From contig BROE01000024.1 in NCBI GenBank assembly GCA_036571765.1, positions 1,993,272-2,057,271 on the forward strand: DNA of 64,000 nt, written 5' to 3'. The notes beneath the pieces were generated by a model. The model made no database searches and was not told the DNA's origin. It saw only the letters and a program-made list of their open reading frames with translations. Below are positions 37,612 to 49,299 of the stretch, one piece after another (the first letter of the stretch is position 1; each line of letters opens with the position of its first letter). Position numbers and translations under genes: made by a program. Origin of the DNA: Plecoglossus altivelis (Eukaryota > Chordata > Actinopteri > Osmeriformes > Plecoglossidae).

Positions 37612-37636
37612 CCCCCCCCCCCCCCCCCCCCCCCCC
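37612..37636. repeat. 25-C run
   Basis: Uninterrupted C run preceded by a CT/CCCC-rich tract from 37520. Confidence 0.95.
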
Positions 37637-37764
37637 GTCATGTGCTTTCCTGACACGTCGGCCCATCAGATCTCCACCAATCACAGACTCATTTCCTGTC
37701 CGGTAGCCCAGCGGGCGATAGGCTCTCAGGCTCGGCATGGGCCTGCTGGCTGGAGAGCGTCTAC

Positions 37765-37970
37765 CACACACACACACAGACACACACACACATGCCCCTA
37801 TACACTCACACATACACATAGACATGCACATCACCATACACACTACACAACATCTTCAGATAATTTCGCTTACAGACACACGCTCACTCTCAAGACCTTA
37901 GCTTGCGCGCACACGCAGGCACCCCAATTACGCTCGCACACACACACACACACACAGACACACTCGCACC
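37765..37970. repeat. CA-rich tract
   Basis: Several CACACA runs (37768-37792 and 37939-37958) joined by degenerate ACACTC words. Confidence 0.85.
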
Positions 37971-40900
37971 ACAAAGACAGGTGACACTCAAAGCGCCCCC
38001 CTCTCCACCCTTACCCTTAACAGGCTTTTCTGGCATCCCACCTGGGCAGTCTCTTAGCCTGAGGGTCCTCTCAACACCCACCTCACACACACACCCCCCC
38101 AACAGAGCACACACAAAGAACCGGCGCACATCACTGGTTAGAAAACCCACTAGACTTTTGGTCCCCGTTCTCCGCCGCCCACCGCTAGCTCTGAACGCGA
38201 GCCACAAAAACTCGGTGACCTTGAAGAGAGTGAGACACGTTTGTGTCTGTTGTTTCGTCTGGACAGCGGAATGTGGCGTGGCCGAGACTGAAACTGCATA
38301 AGTAACACGGTGAAATACATTTACAGGGGTGTTTTCCTTTGCCAAGTGCCTCAGGGCAAAGGTGCAAGCTCACGTATAAACTCTTAAAATGGTGGGCTGG
38401 TCTGGCCTCAAATTAAAATACTACAACAGAAAAAATCTGCCCCCACAATTAGGAACGTGTATTTGTTTAAGAATACATTTTCTTTGGGTAATATAGTCTC
38501 TTCACATTGTTGAAATGCTGATGTGAGCACTAGTACCTACATTGAAATTCTAATTGTCGGTCCTCTGGGCTTTGATTACATTGTTCTGTGTTTCTCCCGG
38601 ACTAATCACAAACGGGTTGCCAGTTCGCTCTTTATATCGCTCCCGACCGACGACCCTCAAATCACAGCGATGTATTCCAAACACTGCTTGTGAACAAAGC
38701 ACTGATTATAGTAACTGAAAAACAGTTCCCTTCTCCTCCTCTGCTCTTTTTTTCATTTGGACGCGTGCGGGCTTCCTCGTTACACGCAGCGCTCTCATCG
38801 CAACGCTCCCGCCGCCGTCATCCAAACGCGACCGTTGGCTTTCCTCCTTTGAGAAGGCGCACGTTGACCCAATCGCAGGTGATTTGCTCGCTACAGAGAG
38901 ATTGTGAACACGCAACCTCTACGACCGATCGTCTATGTCCGCATCCTGTACCGTTAATAATACGATGATAATTATAACAATTGTCAGCGAGTGCAGCATC
39001 GCTCTGCATGGTGTGAGGATGTCATCACAGCCATTATCATTTTCATCCTGTTTCATCTGCCTCATATCTCTCAGGTAATTGAGCTGTAATCTAATTGGTC
39101 CCGTGAACCTTTACACTATTAACAGTCATCGGAGTGATCTGTCCTTGGCTCAGTGTGTGTGTGAGTGGGTGGGTATGTTTATGTGCGCGCGTATGTGTGT
39201 GAGTGTGTGTGTAGCAGATGTTTCATCTCAGCGAGTAATCATGCAGCCAGCCCCATCCTCCGGTCTATCTCCGTGACCTCTCTCTCCTGCACACCAGCTC
39301 TTGGACGTTCTCCCCTCTCGCCTGCGTGGCGTGTTTACACTCATTTCAGAGGTTCACAGAAGACCAGGATCCAAAAGGATTTTGAAAAGGGTTGCAAATG
39401 GTATTTGACCCAGGCCTTGTCAACAGCCACCCCCGTCGCTGTGATCCTGCCAGGGGACTCTGTACTTGTCTTTGATCAGCCTACAGCCAAGAAGACACAT
39501 GTCTGTCCTAATCATAGATCTAGTGTTGTGGAAAGCTCTGTGAAGGCTGTTGGTGGTTCCCTTATCCAGATCTTTTTGGAGGGTCAGGACCGGAAAGGAG
39601 CTTGTGTGGAACCCCAGGTTAGTTGCGCTTGTGTGCGGCGTTGATGATTGTGTTGTCGGGAGGGGTGGGGGTAGCCGTGTGAGTGTCTGATCTGTCGGTC
39701 TGCTGTTCCTAATACAAATACACCCAGGCCCTTCCTGCTACCATAAGGAACAGCTTCTGTTCGAAATCCTGACAGAATGGTGGGATGTTTTTAGACAACA
39801 AAGAATCGGCGGATCAAGGATCAAGTGTTTCACTGCGTGCAACATTTATTCAACAGAAAATTGATTGGCCTGAGGACTAAAACAGTAGCCCAGTTCTCTG
39901 CCAGTTGAACAGTGTTTGCGGAAGTCCGTCAAGAAATGAATTCCCACGTCTGCGCTTGAACATTCCAGACTTTTTGATTCAGTGGTTGAGAAGAACGAGA
40001 AGACTATTCTGTTTTTTCCTAAAGTGCTTTGCAACCCACTGTTGGTCCGTCCAAGGTTTGAATTGGCAGGAAATTGTGTGTAGTTCTGGTTCACGTTGAA
40101 AACGGTGAAGAACTGCAAATCCCAGCCAAGGAATCTCGAGGAACCGAAGGAAGTATCACTTTCCACGTAATTGGGACTCAGCAAATGGCTAAAGTAGATT
40201 ATTTTCCTGGCCAATTTAACAAAAGCACTTTAATTGTGTAATCAAGAAATTGAATATGCCAACTATATTGTGTTCCATAAGTGAGGACTTAATAACTGTC
40301 AGCTACGCAAATGAGTTCCATCGGTTAAAGTTGCAATTATTGTTACAGCGAGAATGTGGATCTCATTTTGATGGGCCAACATTTCCAATGGCTAGTGAAT
40401 GTTGAATGAGCTATATGTTGGTGCCCCTCTCATCATCCAGTGCTGAATATTTCAATGTTGAATGTTCACACTAAAGGAACACACCCTTTGTAAATGTAAG
40501 GCTATGTACAAAAGATAAGTATAATGGAGCTATGGCGAGATGCCTTTGCGCTTTCAAAATCAAAATGCTCCAAGTGCCGTATGCAAACAAAGAACAATTC
40601 CTGATTCAGATCATTTTCACGCTCCGTTCTTCGCATCAAGCCGAGTTAATGACACAAGAACACAAGTACGCACTGCAATCATGTCAAACACAAATAAACG
40701 CAATCATATAACACAACTCTCTTGTTGCAGCGTCAGAGATATTGGAGTTACATACAGAATGCGAGGTCCTTGAATCTCAGTTGTCTCTCTACACTGTCCG
40801 TACTACAAAAACAGGAGCGACTGTACTGGAATATAGACCAGCATAAAGTACGTGCAGGGCAACACTAAGCCTCCAGTGTGGATTTTAGTGGTCTCTATGG

Positions 40901-41610
40901 GTGTTTTTTCCTCGTGTAAACAGAAGCGAACCAACACGACCAGCCCATTCTGACTGCACTCTCTTACCTCCATGATGAAACAGTCAAGAAAGAAGCTGCA
41001 ACACTGCACCTTAGGACACCTCTGTGGGCTCGCATGCGCGTGTGTGTGGGTGTGTATGTGTGTGTGTGTGTGAAGAAGGGTGAGAAGGAAAGAGAGAAAA
41101 AGCGAGAAAGTGTCCAACGCTTTTTCCAGGTTTTTTTGTTTTTTTTTCTGTGGTGTTTTTTGTTTTGTGTGTGCGTTTTTGTTTTTCACGGTTGAAAGAG
41201 GAGAAGAAAGTTCTGGGAAAAAAACGGATCTGGGGGTCCACGGTACGTTGACATCAGGGGGGAAGCGCGTGTCACATCTGCGCAAGGAGGGAAAATAACC
41301 CCGCCATATCCGTCTCCCTCCCCCTCTCGCGTCTTCCACATCTCCCCAGGACACCTGCACTTCCCTCCCAACTCCTACACCTCCTGGGAAAAGCACTCCA
41401 AACATGAATTCAACCGCAAGTAGCTGGACTGCGCAGGGGTGGAGGATGGCTGTGGGCGGGCACGCACGGTCCAAAATGAAGTGTTGTTCTTAATTGCAGA
41501 TCAGTGTAAAACCGATGTGTCAGCTGCCATAACGGCTAATTAATTCAGCTCTGAGGAGTGGCCCGTGATGCTCTCCATCTGCTTGTGTTTAACCTGCTGG
41601 AGAGAGAGAT

Positions 41611-41973
41611 GGGCTGGGGTAGGCTAGGCTAGGCTGGGCTAAGGTGGGTTGGGCTAGGCTACACTAGGCTAGGCTAGGCTAAGGTATGTTGGGCTGGGCT
41701 ATACTGGGCTAAGGTGGGTTGGGCTGGGCTAGGCTAGGCTGGGCTAAGGTGAGTTGGGCTGGGCTAGGCTGGGCTGAGCTAAGGTGTGCTGGGCTAGGCT
41801 GGTCTGGGCTGGGCTAAGGTGTGCTGGGCTAGGCTGGTCTGGGCTAAGGTGTGCTGGGCTAGGCTGGTCTGGGCTAAGGTGGGTTGGGCTGGGCTGGTCT
41901 AGTCTGGGCAAGTCCAGTTTGGGCTAGACTGTGGACTGTGTTGGGCTGTGTGGGCTGTGCTGGGCCCTGTCGG
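41611..41973. repeat. GGGCT/GGCTA pentamer minisatellite
   Basis: About 360 bases built from GGGCT, AGGCT, GGTCT and AAGGT pentamers. The word AAGGT recurs at 41641, 41681, 41711, 41746, 41781, 41816, 41846 and 41876, at intervals of 40, 30, 35, 35, 35, 30 and 30, all multiples of five. The + strand is G-rich and C-poor. It resembles immunoglobulin switch repeats in composition, but no immunoglobulin gene is near. Confidence 0.95.
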
Positions 41974-43145
41974 ACTGTTCCTGGCCTGGCTGGAAACAAG
42001 TCTGACTCCACACACTACCACCATGACCAAGTACTTGACTGTGATTAGCCCTTGCTCAGAGCAGAGGGCCTCACGCTGATGTCCACGCTAGTCAATGGAT
42101 GACAGCTCCCTTAGCCTACACTGCAGCAGGTTCGGAATGGATGAAAGAGACAAATTGCTCAAGTCTTCACACACTGTCTGTTCATGCAAGGGCAAACACA
42201 TTCAGAGTGGCGAACTTGCGTGCGTGGAGTTTTCCTCGCCACCTTTCGTAAGACACGCAGCTGCGCGGCCTCAACTTGAAGGCTCTCACATCGGACTGCA
42301 TCGTTGGGATATCTCAGATGAGGCCCTCCGGGGGGCTGAGGCTCGGAAGTGTCAAGATGACTGCCACGGCCATGCCTAGTCTGAGAGCTGGGCGCCCTTC
42401 TCCCTCCCCCCCCGCCTCCCCTCTCTTCCTCCCCCATTCCCCTTATCACCGGTGGGACCCTCGTTAGAGCTCGCCCACTAGAGATGCCCCTCAGCGGGCA
42501 GGGTCAGGCGCTCGCCTCGCATCCCTTTGATTCGCCAGAACGCGGGCCCCGTATGAGGGCTTGCCTCCACCCGGGGCATGATGAGGGTATGGCTGGCTTG
42601 GGAGGAAGGTGGGGGGCTGAGCCGAGTAGGGAAATTTTTGGGGCACTGGGAGAGGAAGTGAGGTGAGGCAGGCACTGGGGGAGCCTACTCAGTAGTGAGT
42701 GGATGAGTGGGTGGAGGGGGGGGGGGAGAAAGTGAGAATGGCTGAAAAAGGGTGTCAGGGGCAGGGGAGTATGGCTTTAATAACCGAAGGTGTTGGAAAT
42801 GAAAGAGAGACTTGCGAAATGTATCTTCCAAACAGGTTTTATTTTCATGGAAATAGAAGAAATCACTGCTTCACAGCAAACATACATGAACCAAAATCAT
42901 TCAATTACAAATCATGTTGAAATGACCATACACATCAAAACGTTCCCTGAGAATGTTGCCATGCACTCAGTTGACTTCGATGTACGTTGACTTTGATACA
43001 TATCAGATCTGATAGCGCGTTTCTGATGATGGCGTCTCCTCGTTGGGTTGGCTTTGATTTTCGAACCCAGTCGTACAGCTCGGTGGATGCAGATGGTGGC
43101 TCCTCTCTCACACGTTCTCAGAGTGGGTAGCAGGGTGTCTGGAGA

Positions 43146-43208
43146 CTATAGATTCCTGCTCTGGGGCCAAGTGGCAAGAAGTGTCCCTGTGTGTGTGTGT
43201 GTGTGTGG

Positions 43209-43243
<35 letters not shown>

Positions 43244-43324
43244 AATGTGTGTGTGAGAGTGTGTGCCATGTGTGTGTGTGTGTATCGGGGGAGTCTATAG
43301 ATTCCTGCTCTGGGGCCAAGTGGC
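43146..43324. repeat. 30-bp duplication flanking a TG repeat
   Basis: CTATAGATTCCTGCTCTGGG plus ten more identical bases occurs at 43146-43175 and 43295-43324. The copies are 149 bases apart with a GT microsatellite (about 43187-43290) between them. Confidence 0.9.
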
Positions 43325-44049
43325 TAGATGCCCCTGTTTTGCATGTGAATGGCATCCAGAGCAAACGCCATCAAATCTGACACACAAGGTAAACCGCTCT
43401 GTCTCCCCAAAAGAGCTCATTAATCCATTATTAGATAGAGCATGCCCAGCGCAGTCCCTGTCCTATTCAGTACTGAGACACATATGCAAATGTGAGAGGC
43501 TCTGTACTCTAACCCAGACCAATTTGCCTATTATCATAGCAAGCCAGTAGAAAACTCATTTTAAAGCAAGATTGCAAATAATAGAATAAGTATTCTACCA
43601 CTACCACAGCTAATACTAGTTATTACAAAAATAACAAAACATTGTAAATAAATATATACATATATATGTAGGCACACACATAAAGCCAGAAAAAAGTGCA
43701 AATGTTAACACATTGACCATGTAAAACAAACATTGTTTTGTAACACAATAGCCTCTCGCAGTATTAGAAAACCCTGGCATGTAATGGTGTGAGCGTGTGC
43801 ACGTGCGCGCGTGTATGTGTGTACAGTGCTGTAGTGCGATGTCTCTGTGAAGTGTAATATGGCTCCCTCGTGAGTCTCAGAATCCTTGTCTAGCAAGCGC
43901 CAGAGACGGTTCACACAATGATGGGAGCCCCTTCTGTGCACGGACGCGCACGGCCAGAGAAAGGACTGGATCGCTCTTCTCTGAGTCCTCCTCAGGAGAG
44001 AGAACATGGGCTGGGGGGAAGGAATATCAAACTCATCATATGTTGTTAT

Positions 44050-44051
<2 letters not shown>

Positions 44052-44095
<44 letters not shown>

Positions 44096-44123
44096 TCTCA
44101 CACTCTCTCCCTCCTTCTCTCTC

Positions 44124-44159
<36 letters not shown>

Positions 44160-44215
44160 CCTCTTTCTCTCTCTCTCACTCTCTCTCACTCTCCCTCTCC
44201 CTCTCTCGTCTGACT
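44052..44215. repeat. CT repeat with CA insert
   Basis: (CT) 44052-44085, a short CACACA segment, then degenerate CT to about 44215. Confidence 0.92.
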
Positions 44216-45069
44216 CCCTCTCTTTCATAAGACTCATCGGGGATATGACGTGGCACTTCTTCGATGAGGGAGAGGGAGGAGGAAAATGAACGGGCACACC
44301 ACCCCATGACAAGGCCGCGAGACCAGCCAGTGTCCCTCGATCAAGTCCTATCAAGTCCTATTCACTGCCTAAAGTCTCTATATCTTTTCAAATATCACCC
44401 GCTCCACAATGATGCCACAAGCGAATAATGCTTCATTTTTTATCATAAAAAGTACAATCAATATTAACATGTGAAGGCCCGTTGTCTTTTGCATTTCAGG
44501 TTATTTCATTTTAATTGAATGGGTGGCGACCATGTTTTTTGCGTGTTTTTTTTTTTGTTGCTTTATTTGAGCAGCTCTCTCCGAAGAATATTAGCCAGGA
44601 GAGTTTGTGAAGTGGGGGTGAGATAAAAGAGAGGAGAGAGCGTGATTGCGTCGGGGATGGGATGAGGGGTGTCCACCGAGAATCGGACTCCCCCATTCAA
44701 TCTGTGCAATCTCCAATACGCTGAGAAAGAAATTGCTTTTTAAATAGATTGCTTAGCTCCCATCTCAGAGCCAGTGATGTAGATACATTTCATAATGTCG
44801 TATTCAAACGAGCTGAGGTGAATTTGATAGTGGCCCATTATTGAAGACACTGGTAAGTAAGACCACTTGTCTTGCACTCTCGCTTGACACCAGAAACAAA
44901 CCTAGGAAATCAAAGAGAGATAGATTATGGACGTATTAAACACGTGGACCCCCTCACACGTTAAAACACACACACTTCAAATGCTCAGAGAGATGTAGGG
45001 CCATGGGTTATTAATCGCACAGTATTCTGTCTATGAGCCAAGCCGGGTCTTTTATGAGAGTCAATAAGC

Positions 45070-45150
45070 CTAGGGAGAGAGAGGGAGAGACAGAGAGGGA
45101 GAGGGAGAGAGATAGAAAGGGATAGAGAGAGAAAGAGGGAGGGAGAGCAA
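45070..45150. repeat. GA-rich tract
   Basis: GGGAGAGAGAGGGAGAGAC-type purine sequence. Confidence 0.85.
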
Positions 45151-47862
45151 GGGACCATGCCCGCTTGTGTCTTTGTCTCGCTAAGAAGTCTGACTGAACG
45201 GAAATGCCGCATTTCCTATTGCAGCAACATTGATTAATACTGCAGATCTAGTTTGTGGAAACCCCATAATGTTGCTGGCGGAAGTGGGGATGGAAGGAGA
45301 GAGGACGGAATTGTTACTCTGCTTCCTGATTCAGTCGATGGGGAGACTTCAGAGCTAAAGTGACTTAATAAGCCAACTGTTTCCTTCTCCTCAGGGAAAG
45401 ACACTGTTAAAAGTAGACGTTGGAAATCACACCACAAACTGGTGGGGAAGATGGCCAACTGTGTTTAACACGAGAGGATTAACGCCAAGAACAATATGGG
45501 GTCCTTGTGAATTTGAGAGAATTTTTCGTGAAAAATAAATAAATCTGTGTAGCTACCGGGGACACTGATTTAGATTTCGATTCGGATTTATTTTAAGAGT
45601 GTTTTGTTTCTCATAGACCTTGTTTGGTAGATATGTCCTGATACGTCATTGAACCAAAACAACAACAAAAATCGAAATGCACAAGAAACTCACACAATCC
45701 CATTGTCCCTTTAGATGGAGACGGTAATGATTTCGTCGAGATTTTTTTGGCAGCGGACAGATTCTGGCTCTAAAACCAGGTGTTTACTGCACTTATTCCA
45801 TCTTAACAGGATTACATGAGATAACAGGACTACGAAGAAGCTCTGGGCGTTTGCAGGGGGAAATTAAATAGGATGTAATATGGTAATCTGGTGACTGGAG
45901 ATAAGACGATCCGAATACCGAGACTGGAGTAGATCAGTGATCGGCCGCTATCTCTTTCAGCAGGGAGAGGGAGTCTGGTTTACTCTGAAGCACAGTCGCC
46001 CGGTCGCCACTCAGATGTTGAATGTCTGATCCAGGTCAGGGCTGCTGGTCACGGGGGGAGGGGGGGGGGGGCAAGAAAATGCATTTAAAAACATTGAAAT
46101 GACCGAATGAAATGACCACAGCAGTTAGGATCGCTTCCTCCTTGTTCCTGGTTGTAGAATATTAGGTTTGCGCTCCAAAGGAGGACTTTTATTGGGCCTG
46201 GCCGTAAATTGAATAAAGAAATGGAATTGTATTGATTGGTTGGTTGATAGATTGACAGGTAGGTTTGAATTGGTTTGGACTGATGCATTTGTAATAGGAC
46301 ACTGTTGGTCTCTTTGAACTAGGATGCGTCTTGCCTGTTTCATCTTCTATTCTTGTTTAATGTCATTCCTGAATAAATAACAAAAATAAACAATGTTATG
46401 TGTTTTATTTTGAATTTTATTGACTTAAGGCACATTCCAATGAGTGGCAACTATACATTCATTTTATTAAACACCATATATAGTATAGTGAATTGAATCA
46501 AATCAAATGGACATCTAAACACTACACTATTTAGAATTTGTAAATTTGAAAAGAAGAAAATCTAGATTCCTGTTCAATAATCATCATCATTTGTCATTTG
46601 AGTATGTTTTATTGATAGCTAGACATTTGTTAAGGACCAAATTTCAGAATGGAATTTCAGATGATAATCAATAACACATTTGACTGAATAGGCCTGTACA
46701 TAATTATATGCTCTAGCATTTCATCTGTTCTATCCACAAGACATACTGTGTCAAATCATACAGACCATTACTGATATAACTATTCAAACCCAACCGAGGA
46801 ATGGGTTCCATAGAGATGTTGCCAACATAAATGAAGATTATGCAATATGGGGTATGAAATCTAGAGGACATGTTAAACAATTGCAGCAGGGGAGTAGGTT
46901 ATGAACACACACACTGCACTGCCTAAAACCTTATCTTACCATTCGAATCAAATCAAAACGCAACACAGCAAAAGAGAGAGGCACATGTGTGTATTTCCTT
47001 CTTGCCAGTTTTCATGTATTTCACCTAAGAGTCATTGTTGATAGTAATGTCAACCTATTATTTAGGGAAAATTGTATTACTAGACTTGGTCAGATTTTGA
47101 GTTCCTCTAGTGGTGATATTTTAGGCCCGGACTGGCTGGTTAGGTCTACTCCAACTCACAGTAAACACAGATTCAGAGTGTGTTTTTTGTGTGTGTGTGT
47201 TTTTTTTTTACAGAAAAACAAATTATAATTACAAAGCATGCCACGCAAGAATAATTATAATTTTTGAAAATCATAAATGGTAATACGTTTGGTATAATTA
47301 TACTTCATTATCATCAGCATAGGTACTGCAAACGACTCGGTGCTGATTTAGACTTTTTGTGTGTGTTTACGAACTAACTCAATTCCTAATACAGCGCAAA
47401 AGGAATTTTTTTTTTTTTGAAATGCTCATTTGTATTCTAAAGATTTCCCAAACAAGCCTTCAAAGTATATCCGTATTTTCCTGGTGAAAAGGGGCTGTGT
47501 ATAGTGTAAGATCTTGGGAGGTGACATATTTGAGGACATGCCTATATAAGTCAAGTTGATCCCATTACATGTTTAAATGGATTTTACACGGGTGTTAAGG
47601 TTCAGAATGTACCATCAGCCTAAAGGACAGCCCATCCATATTCATGGCACATTGCTGGGAACACAGAAAACCCGGTTATAGTCAATTTGAGCCTTTGGTA
47701 ATTGTTTATCTGAAACCCTTCTCTCCTCAATGCATAAATTGAGCTGTCGCCTGCGTGGTGGACATTTTGTTTTCGCAGCCGGTGAACCAGGCTTGGGTGT
47801 CGGTTTGTGGAGCTGGTCTTTCGCATGGAAGGCCCAGCGTAATAAATGTCATTTCAACATCA

Positions 47863-47950
47863 ATTTGCATTAAAAAGGGAGGAGAGGAAGGGTAAAGAGA
47901 GAGCAGGCTAGAGGACAGATAATAAATACACTGGCAACGTTGATTTGCAT
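47863..47950. promoter_or_regulatory. Two octamer motifs downstream of mir-137
   Basis: ATTTGCAT at 47863-47870 and again at 47943-47950, 80 bases apart, each preceded by a similar CAAC-containing context. Octamers bind POU factors; relevance is inferred. Confidence 0.3.
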
Positions 47951-48269
47951 GAGGAGGGCCCCCGTCTCCCCTCTCCGTTGAAAGACACACTCGACACAAT
48001 CCTGTTTATGGAACACACACCCACTGTTGCATATCTGTTAACCAGATGCCGATGTTGAATGGGGCATGGATGCATGCGTACAGTACGGAGCGACGCACAC
48101 GCGTGCGCGCACACACACTCCAACAAATGACGTGATCAGGATAAGCTGTCAAACAGACACAAGGCGACAAAGACCAAACAGCCAAGAAGAACACGGTTTC
48201 TTCTTCTGTGCAGGAGAAAGGTGGTTGTGGGAGTGTGGGAGCGTTGACACCAGTTACCCCAACATTTCA

Positions 48270-48337
48270 AACAGACAGACAGGTCGCACAGACAGACGAA
48301 CAGACAGGCAGACAGACAGGCAGGGAGGCAGACAGCA
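48270..48337. repeat. (CAGA)n tetranucleotide repeat
   Basis: ACAGACAGACAGG words, about 170 bases from the mir-137 hairpin on its 3' side. Confidence 0.9.
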
Positions 48338-48522
48338 GTGTCTGCCCTCCGGGATAAAAGCAACATGGTGTCAGTTCTGAAGGGGTCTCTGCAAGCCGCT
48401 GCGGCCCAGTGAACAGGCAGGCAGGCAGGCTGCAGGCCTACAGGGTCTGCAGGAGGCCACTTTGGTCTGGTTCTGATCTCAGTCCCCGGCAGCGAATCGG
48501 GCGAAGAGAGGACTCTCCTCGA

Positions 48523-48545
48523 CTACGCGTATTCTCAAGCAATAA
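48523..48545 (-). ncRNA. mir137: miR-137-3p mature arm
   Basis: This 23-nt arm starts TTATTGCTT and ends AATACGCGTAG. The seed (bases 2-8) is the conserved miR-137 seed. Base 10 is G, where the human mature sequence has A. Confidence 0.93.
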
Positions 48546-48558
48546 CAACGTGATCCGT

Positions 48559-48581
48559 ATTATCCACCCAAGAATACCCGT
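48559..48581 (-). ncRNA. mir137: miR-137-5p passenger arm
   Basis: This arm begins ACGGGTATTCTTGGG and ends GGATAAT. It is identical to the human 5p arm as I know it and pairs with the 3p arm, including several G-U pairs. Confidence 0.9.
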
Positions 48582-49299
48582 CACCGAAGAGAGTCTTTCA
48601 ACAACAGACAGCGACATCGCAAGCCCACGCCAGCGCACAGGCCTCCTCTGCCCCAATGGCAAACACAGCGAGGCGCGTCAAGTTCATTGATTGGAGGCGC
48701 CTTGCGGCGCGAGGCAAGCCCTCGCCAGTGGCTTCTCTGAAAACAGAAATGGACACAGTGCATTTTCAATCCAAGCCAGAGGAAGAAAGAGAGAGAGAGC
48801 GAGAAGGCCTTCTCTTTCCACGGTCTGTAAATCTCGTTCTTGCTCTCCCTCTCGCAAGTGTGAGTTTCCACACACGCAAGCAACCACACACACGCGCACA
48901 TGTTGTTCTCCGGTGCTGTATCTAATGAGGAGGCTCCATCGGGGTATGGGGTGGTGTTTGGGGCAGTCAGCCCCCGTCAGCATGCTCTTACCTGGGCCAG
49001 GGGCGGCCTGACACTCTGCCTGGGCCTCCAGTCTTCCAGTAGCCCTCCATGGTCTTTCCATCCCTGCCCTCTCCCACTCTCGCCACATCATATCCACTGG
49101 TAATGAGATCTGCAGGAGCACAGGGACACTGGAGGTCAGGGGGTCACCGCCACATCTCTGGCCTGCTTCCGCTAACAGGCTACTGCTGTAGCTTAGCGGA
49201 AGCCATTATCAGGCCTCAGTCCAGCCAGTCCCCTTCTAGAATGAGTCGAGGAAATCAATCTAACCAGAGAGACATCACAGGGGTGCCACGATAGAGAGG

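Larger units (their letters stand above)
34881..41610. other. Intergenic region between DPYD and mir-137, part 1
   Basis: No gene recognised. It holds the CpG-rich patch at 35936-36280, a CT tract, a 25-C run (37612-37636), CA repeats (37765-37960) and repeat-poor AT-rich stretches at 36280-37200, 38340-39130 and 39650-40800. Confidence 0.6.
41974..48504. other. Intergenic region between DPYD and mir-137, part 2
   Basis: No gene recognised. It contains the TG and CT repeats described separately, a CTC-rich tract and long AT-rich repeat-poor stretches at 44360-44990 and 45180-47850. Two ATTTGCAT octamers lie at 47863 and 47943. Part of this could be the 3' portion of the mir-137 primary transcript. 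Confidence 0.6.
48505..48599 (-). ncRNA. mir137: mir-137 precursor hairpin
   Basis: The minus strand carries a microRNA precursor recognisable as mir-137, a neuronal microRNA. The 5p arm is at 48559-48581, the loop reads ACGGATCACGTTG and the 3p arm is at 48523-48545. The flanking stem (CTCTTCGGTGACGGG on one side, GTCGAGGAGAG on the other) also matches the human precursor as I know it. The differences I see in the core are a C for U in the loop and a G for A at position 10 of the 3p arm. That second change turns a U-A pair into a U-G wobble, so the stem is kept. The hairpin lies in a CpG-rich patch about 15 kb upstream of the DPYD start codon in the same orientation, as in mammals. The precursor ends are approximate. 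Confidence 0.96.
48440..48725. promoter_or_regulatory. CpG-rich patch around mir-137
   Basis: By eye there are about 22 CpG dinucleotides in 48481-48720, much denser than the surrounding sequence. An inverted CCAAT box (ATTGG, 48690-48694) lies about 95 bases upstream of the hairpin on the transcribed strand. Mammalian mir-137 also sits in a CpG island. A local promoter is an inference. Confidence 0.4.

Noticed and set aside
39165..39644. 159-codon + strand frame
   Set aside because: It starts in a TG repeat; the later part has no motif I recognise and no clear splice sites.
43055..43085. Possible tRNA B-box (TTCGAACCC on the + strand)
   Set aside because: No matching A-box or cloverleaf can be drawn around it.
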